Assembly (NCBI GenBank): GCA_002692325.1
Contig: NZJU01000009.1
Span: 1-9,618, forward strand
Source: Candidatus Pelagibacter sp.
GTDB lineage: Bacteria > Pseudomonadota > Alphaproteobacteria > Pelagibacterales > Pelagibacteraceae
DNA: 9,618 nucleotides
Direction of reading: 5' to 3'
The notes beneath the pieces are model-generated. The model was not told the origin of the DNA and made no database searches. It saw nothing but the letters and a program-made list of their open reading frames with translations. Numbering within the stretch: the stretch's first letter is position 1; every line of letters begins with the position of its first letter. This document shows, piece by piece, positions 7,353-9,618 of this stretch. The position numbers were made by a program, and so were the translations under genes.

Positions 7353-8287
7353 AAAAAATTGCAATCGTTCATGGAGAGCCAAATAGTATAAACTCAGAGA
7401 TAATTTTCAAATCTTGGTTAAAATTTAAGTCTAATAAAAAAAAAATAATTTTTATTATTGGAAATAAAAGACTTATAGAGGAACAGTATAAGAAACTAAG
7501 ACTTAAGGCGCAATTCCACGAAATAGATGAGGGTTTTTTACTAAAAAAAAATAAAATAAATATTCTTAACGTGGAGGCTAATTTTAATAATCCTTTTAAA
7601 CTTAATCTAAAAGAAACAAAAGCCTACGTCTTGAAGTCTATAAAAAAAGCACACAATCTTTCTATTGAAGGTAAGGTAAATGGATTTATAAATTGTCCAA
7701 TAAATAAAAATATTTTCACAAGTAAAATTGGTGTTACTGAATATATTGCTAAAGAAAATAATGTTTTAGGCAAAGAAGTTATGTTAATTTATAATGATTT
7801 TTTCTCTGTAGCTCCTCTAACCACTCATATAAACTTAAAGCATGTGGTAAATAAATTAAGAAAATTGAATATCAGACAGAAAATTATAGAAATAGATAAA
7901 TTTTATAAAAAAAAATTTGGTAAAGCAGCAAAAATTGCTATTCTAGGATTAAATCCTCACAATGATGAGATGAGAAAATCTTCATTTGAAAAAAAAATTC
8001 TTTCACCGTTAATACAAAAATTGCATAATAATGGTCTTAAAGTTGTTGGTCCGCTTTCTGTTGATAATATTTTTTTAAAAAATAGAATTGAATATGACGT
8101 TGTGGTGGGAATGTACCACGATCAAGTTCTAGGACCATTTAAGGCTTTACAAAAATTTAATGGAATTAATATTACTTTAGGATTAAAATATTTAAGAGCT
8201 TCTCCAGATCATGGAACATCAGTAGACTTAATATTTGAAAGAAAAGCAAATCCTCAAAGTTTGATAAACTGTATAGATTTTTTATAA
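7349..8287 (+). CDS. pdxA: 4-hydroxythreonine-4-phosphate dehydrogenase PdxA
   Basis: PdxA oxidises 4-phosphohydroxy-L-threonine with NAD to the amino-ketone that PdxJ condenses into pyridoxine phosphate (vitamin B6). The 312 residues are near the usual 330. The three metal-binding histidines are in place: H160 in LTTHINL, H204 in GLNPHNDE and H257 in MYHDQVLGPFKAL. The late motif GINITLGLKYLRASPDHGT (272-290) also matches well. Two substrate-region motifs are eroded: the N-terminal GEPAGIGP of other PdxAs reads GEPNSINSE (9-17), and GHTE reads GVTE (128-131). The family is certain, but altered specificity or reduced activity cannot be excluded. The start overlaps the surA stop as ATGA, with AAGGT at 7341-7345 just upstream. 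The stop overlaps ksgA by one base. An A10 run (7436-7445) is read in frame. Confidence 0.9.
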   Translation: MKKIAIVHGEPNSINSEIIFKSWLKFKSNKKKIIFIIGNKRLIEEQYKKLRLKAQFHEIDEGFLLKKNKINILNVEANFNNPFKLNLKETKAYVLKSIKKAHNLSIEGKVNGFINCPINKNIFTSKIGVTEYIAKENNVLGKEVMLIYNDFFSVAPLTTHINLKHVVNKLRKLNIRQKIIEIDKFYKKKFGKAAKIAILGLNPHNDEMRKSSFEKKILSPLIQKLHNNGLKVVGPLSVDNIFLKNRIEYDVVVGMYHDQVLGPFKALQKFNGINITLGLKYLRASPDHGTSVDLIFERKANPQSLINCIDFL

Positions 8288-9069
8288 TGAGATATGTTAA
8301 AAAATCATTAGGGCAGAATTTTTTGATTGATAAGAATATAATTCAAAAAATAGTAAAAACATCGAGTATAAAAAATGAGCATATTTTTGAAATAGGTCCG
8401 GGTACTGGAAATCTTACAAAGAAAATATTAGAAGCAGGTCCAAAAACCTTTTATGCGGTAGAAAAAGATAAAAATCTTTATTTTGATTTAAAAAATCATT
8501 CATTTTTCAAAGATAAAGTTTTTCTTATTAATAAAGATGTTTTAAAAATTGATTTTGAGAAAATTTTAAAAAAAAATACTATTATTTTTGGAAATCTCCC
8601 CTACAACATTTCAACAAAGATATTAATAAATTTAATAAAATCGAAGTCGTGGCCTCCAAAATACAAAAAACTTATTTTAATGTTTCAAAAGGAAGTTGCA
8701 GAGAGAATAAAATCTGACTTTAATTCATCCAGTTATGGCAGATTGTCTATTTTAACAGGGTATAGGCTGTTAATAAAAAATTCTTTTAACATTTCAAAAA
8801 ACTGTTTTTTTCCTATTCCAAAGGTTGACTCGACTCTAATAGTATTTGAGCCCTATAATTTAAAAAATCACAATTTATCTAGTTTAGAAAAGTTGGAAAA
8901 AATCACAAAATTTTTTTTTAATAATAGAAGGAAAATGATAAATAAAGCTGCAAAAAAAATAATCATTTCAACAGACAAAACACTTGAAAAATTGAATATA
9001 AAAAAAAATTTAAGGCCTAGTGAAATCAGCAAAGATAAATATTATAAATTGATAAAATACGTCATTTAA
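8287..9069 (+). CDS. ksgA: 16S rRNA (adenine1518-N6/adenine1519-N6)-dimethyltransferase
   Basis: KsgA (RsmA) uses S-adenosylmethionine to dimethylate two adjacent adenines in helix 45 of 16S rRNA, a late quality-control step in small-subunit assembly. The 260 residues match the family length. In order one sees KKSLGQNFLIDKNII (5-19), the SAM-binding FEIGPGTGNLTKKIL (34-48), the acidic end of strand 2 AVEKD (57-61), NKDVLKID (82-89), and the catalytic NLPYNIS motif (103-109). LMFQKEVAERI (131-141), YGRLSILTGY (150-159) and FPIPKVDSTLIVF (175-187) follow, and then the C-terminal helical domain that holds the RNA. All key residues are present. The ATG at 8287 shares one base with the pdxA stop (TAATG); no Shine-Dalgarno is evident, so coupling to pdxA translation is likely. 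It is the last gene of the run, and its stop lies within the 3' end of the opposing gmk. The lptD-surA-pdxA-ksgA order is conserved in many Proteobacteria. Confidence 0.96.
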   Translation: MRYVKKSLGQNFLIDKNIIQKIVKTSSIKNEHIFEIGPGTGNLTKKILEAGPKTFYAVEKDKNLYFDLKNHSFFKDKVFLINKDVLKIDFEKILKKNTIIFGNLPYNISTKILINLIKSKSWPPKYKKLILMFQKEVAERIKSDFNSSSYGRLSILTGYRLLIKNSFNISKNCFFPIPKVDSTLIVFEPYNLKNHNLSSLEKLEKITKFFFNNRRKMINKAAKKIIISTDKTLEKLNIKKNLRPSEISKDKYYKLIKYVI

Positions 9070-9618
9070 TCAAAGTCTCAAATGATATTTTGTTTTTGTG
9101 AGATTTGATGATATTTTCTATTTGTCTAAAACATAACTCTAAATTGTCATTTAAAATTACATAGTCATATTCGTTCCAATAATTTTTATCTTTATCATAA
9201 CCCTGAAGTCTTTTTTCAACAGTGTGTTTGTCATCTTGATTTCTACTTATAAGTCTTTTTCTTAATTCCTCCTTATTCGGTGGAAGGACAAAAATTTTAA
9301 CAAGATTAAGGTCTGTGTACATTGAAAGTTGTTGTGTGCCTTGCCAATCAATATCAAACAAAATATCAAATTTATTATTTAACAATTGTTTAATAAAATT
9401 TTTTGATGTTCCGTAATAATTGTCAAATATTTTTGCATATTCATAAAACTCATCATTTTTAATCATTTTTTTAAATTTAATCTCATTTACAAAAAAATAA
9501 TCTACTCCATTTATTTCATTTGGACGTGCTTTTCGAGTTGTATGAGAAACAGAAATTTTGAAATTTTTATATTTTTGTTGAATTTTTTTTGAAAGCGTTG
9601 TTTTTCCTGCGCCAGAGG
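9062..9618 (-). CDS. gmk: Guanylate kinase, lacking only its first residues (5' end outside window)
   Basis: Gmk phosphorylates GMP and dGMP with ATP, an essential step to GTP. The visible 184 codons start inside the P-loop at the right edge (SGAGKTTLS; the preceding partial codon ?CC fits the P of PSGAGK). They continue with the GMP-binding SVSHTTRKARPNEINGVDY region, then EYAKIFDNYYGTSK, the FDIDWQGTQQL motif and the lid-like RLISRNQDD segment. The C-terminus is KISFETLIK. Against a usual length near 205, roughly 10-20 N-terminal residues are missing. The methionine at 9466 is internal: sequence upstream of it in the same frame encodes the P-loop and GMP site, so it is not the start. The gene converges on ksgA with an 8-base overlap of coding ends (9062-9069). 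Confidence 0.95.
   Translation of the reverse strand, partial: SGAGKTTLSKKIQQKYKNFKISVSHTTRKARPNEINGVDYFFVNEIKFKKMIKNDEFYEYAKIFDNYYGTSKNFIKQLLNNKFDILFDIDWQGTQQLSMYTDLNLVKIFVLPPNKEELRKRLISRNQDDKHTVEKRLQGYDKDKNYWNEYDYVILNDNLELCFRQIENIIKSHKNKISFETLIK
9069..9109 (+). terminator. Possible weak hairpin terminator at the ksgA/gmk convergence
   Basis: ATCAAA(G)TCTCA at 9069-9080 pairs with TGAGATTTGAT at 9099-9109, giving an 11-bp stem with one bulged G at 9075 and an 18-base loop, directly at the ksgA stop. Only TTTT at 9114-9117 follows on the plus strand, so it is not a standard intrinsic terminator. It also lies within the gmk coding sequence, so the pairing may be coincidental. Confidence 0.25.

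Noticed and set aside
7436..7445. A10 run in pdxA as a second frameshift site
   Set aside because: The reading frame continues correctly through it with conserved sequence on both sides. Other A9/T9 runs (for example 8568-8576 in ksgA and 3211-3219 in lptG) are likewise in frame.
9083..9117. Direct repeat TGATATTTT at 9083-9091 and 9109-9117
   Set aside because: Nine A/T-rich bases within gmk coding sequence. It is expected by chance at this composition and has no further copies nearby.
9062..9466. A 134-residue protein starting at the methionine at 9466
   Set aside because: The same frame stays open to the window edge and encodes the guanylate kinase P-loop and GMP-binding residues, so this methionine is internal to gmk.
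1..9618. Mobile elements, defence systems, CRISPR or horizontally acquired genes
   Set aside because: Every base outside the 132-bp spacer and the 2-bp lptD-surA gap belongs to a recognised core gene. No transposase, integrase, tandem repeat array, tRNA or composition break is visible.

Overview
This is an AT-rich, tightly packed stretch of bacterial chromosome. Poly-A and poly-T runs are frequent inside genes, most neighbouring genes overlap, and Shine-Dalgarno motifs are weak or absent at several starts. TGA is used as a stop (pepA, surA, gmk), so the genetic code is the standard bacterial one. Gene content, gene order and base composition fit a streamlined marine alphaproteobacterium of the SAR11/Pelagibacterales type. 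That placement is an inference from composition, synteny and protein style, not from a marker-gene tree. I see no mobile element, phage gene, tRNA, rRNA, CRISPR array or other accessory island; this is core housekeeping DNA.

Layout. On the minus strand at the left (1-1725), pepA (leucyl aminopeptidase) is followed by ndk (nucleoside diphosphate kinase), which runs off the left edge. The two genes overlap by 8 bases. A 132-bp divergent spacer (1726-1857) separates them from a six-gene plus-strand run, 1858-9069: lptF, lptG, lptD, surA, pdxA, ksgA (rsmA). Successive genes overlap by 1-11 bases or are 2 bases apart, so they are very probably one operon. At the right, gmk (guanylate kinase) lies on the minus strand, overlaps the 3' end of ksgA by 8 bases tail-to-tail, and runs off the right edge just inside its P-loop.

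How the genes work together. LptF and LptG are the membrane subunits of the ABC transporter that pulls lipopolysaccharide out of the inner membrane. LptD is the outer-membrane barrel that inserts it in the outer leaflet. SurA is the periplasmic chaperone that helps barrels such as LptD fold. PdxA (vitamin B6 synthesis) and KsgA (16S rRNA dimethylation) are the usual downstream companions of lptD-surA in Proteobacteria. Gmk and Ndk both act in nucleotide phosphorylation but belong to separate transcription units.

The most notable observation is that pepA is split into two frames at a run of 12 A residues (1523-1534 on the plus strand as T). Joining the frames across that run gives a normal-length 485-residue enzyme with all catalytic residues. 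It is either a sequencing indel, a recent mutation, or a gene rescued by slippage on the poly-A tract. Lesser observations are the lost active-site histidines in the SurA parvulin domain, eroded substrate motifs in PdxA, an inverted repeat between the divergent genes, and a possible hairpin at the ksgA/gmk junction. I found no convincing undescribed system.
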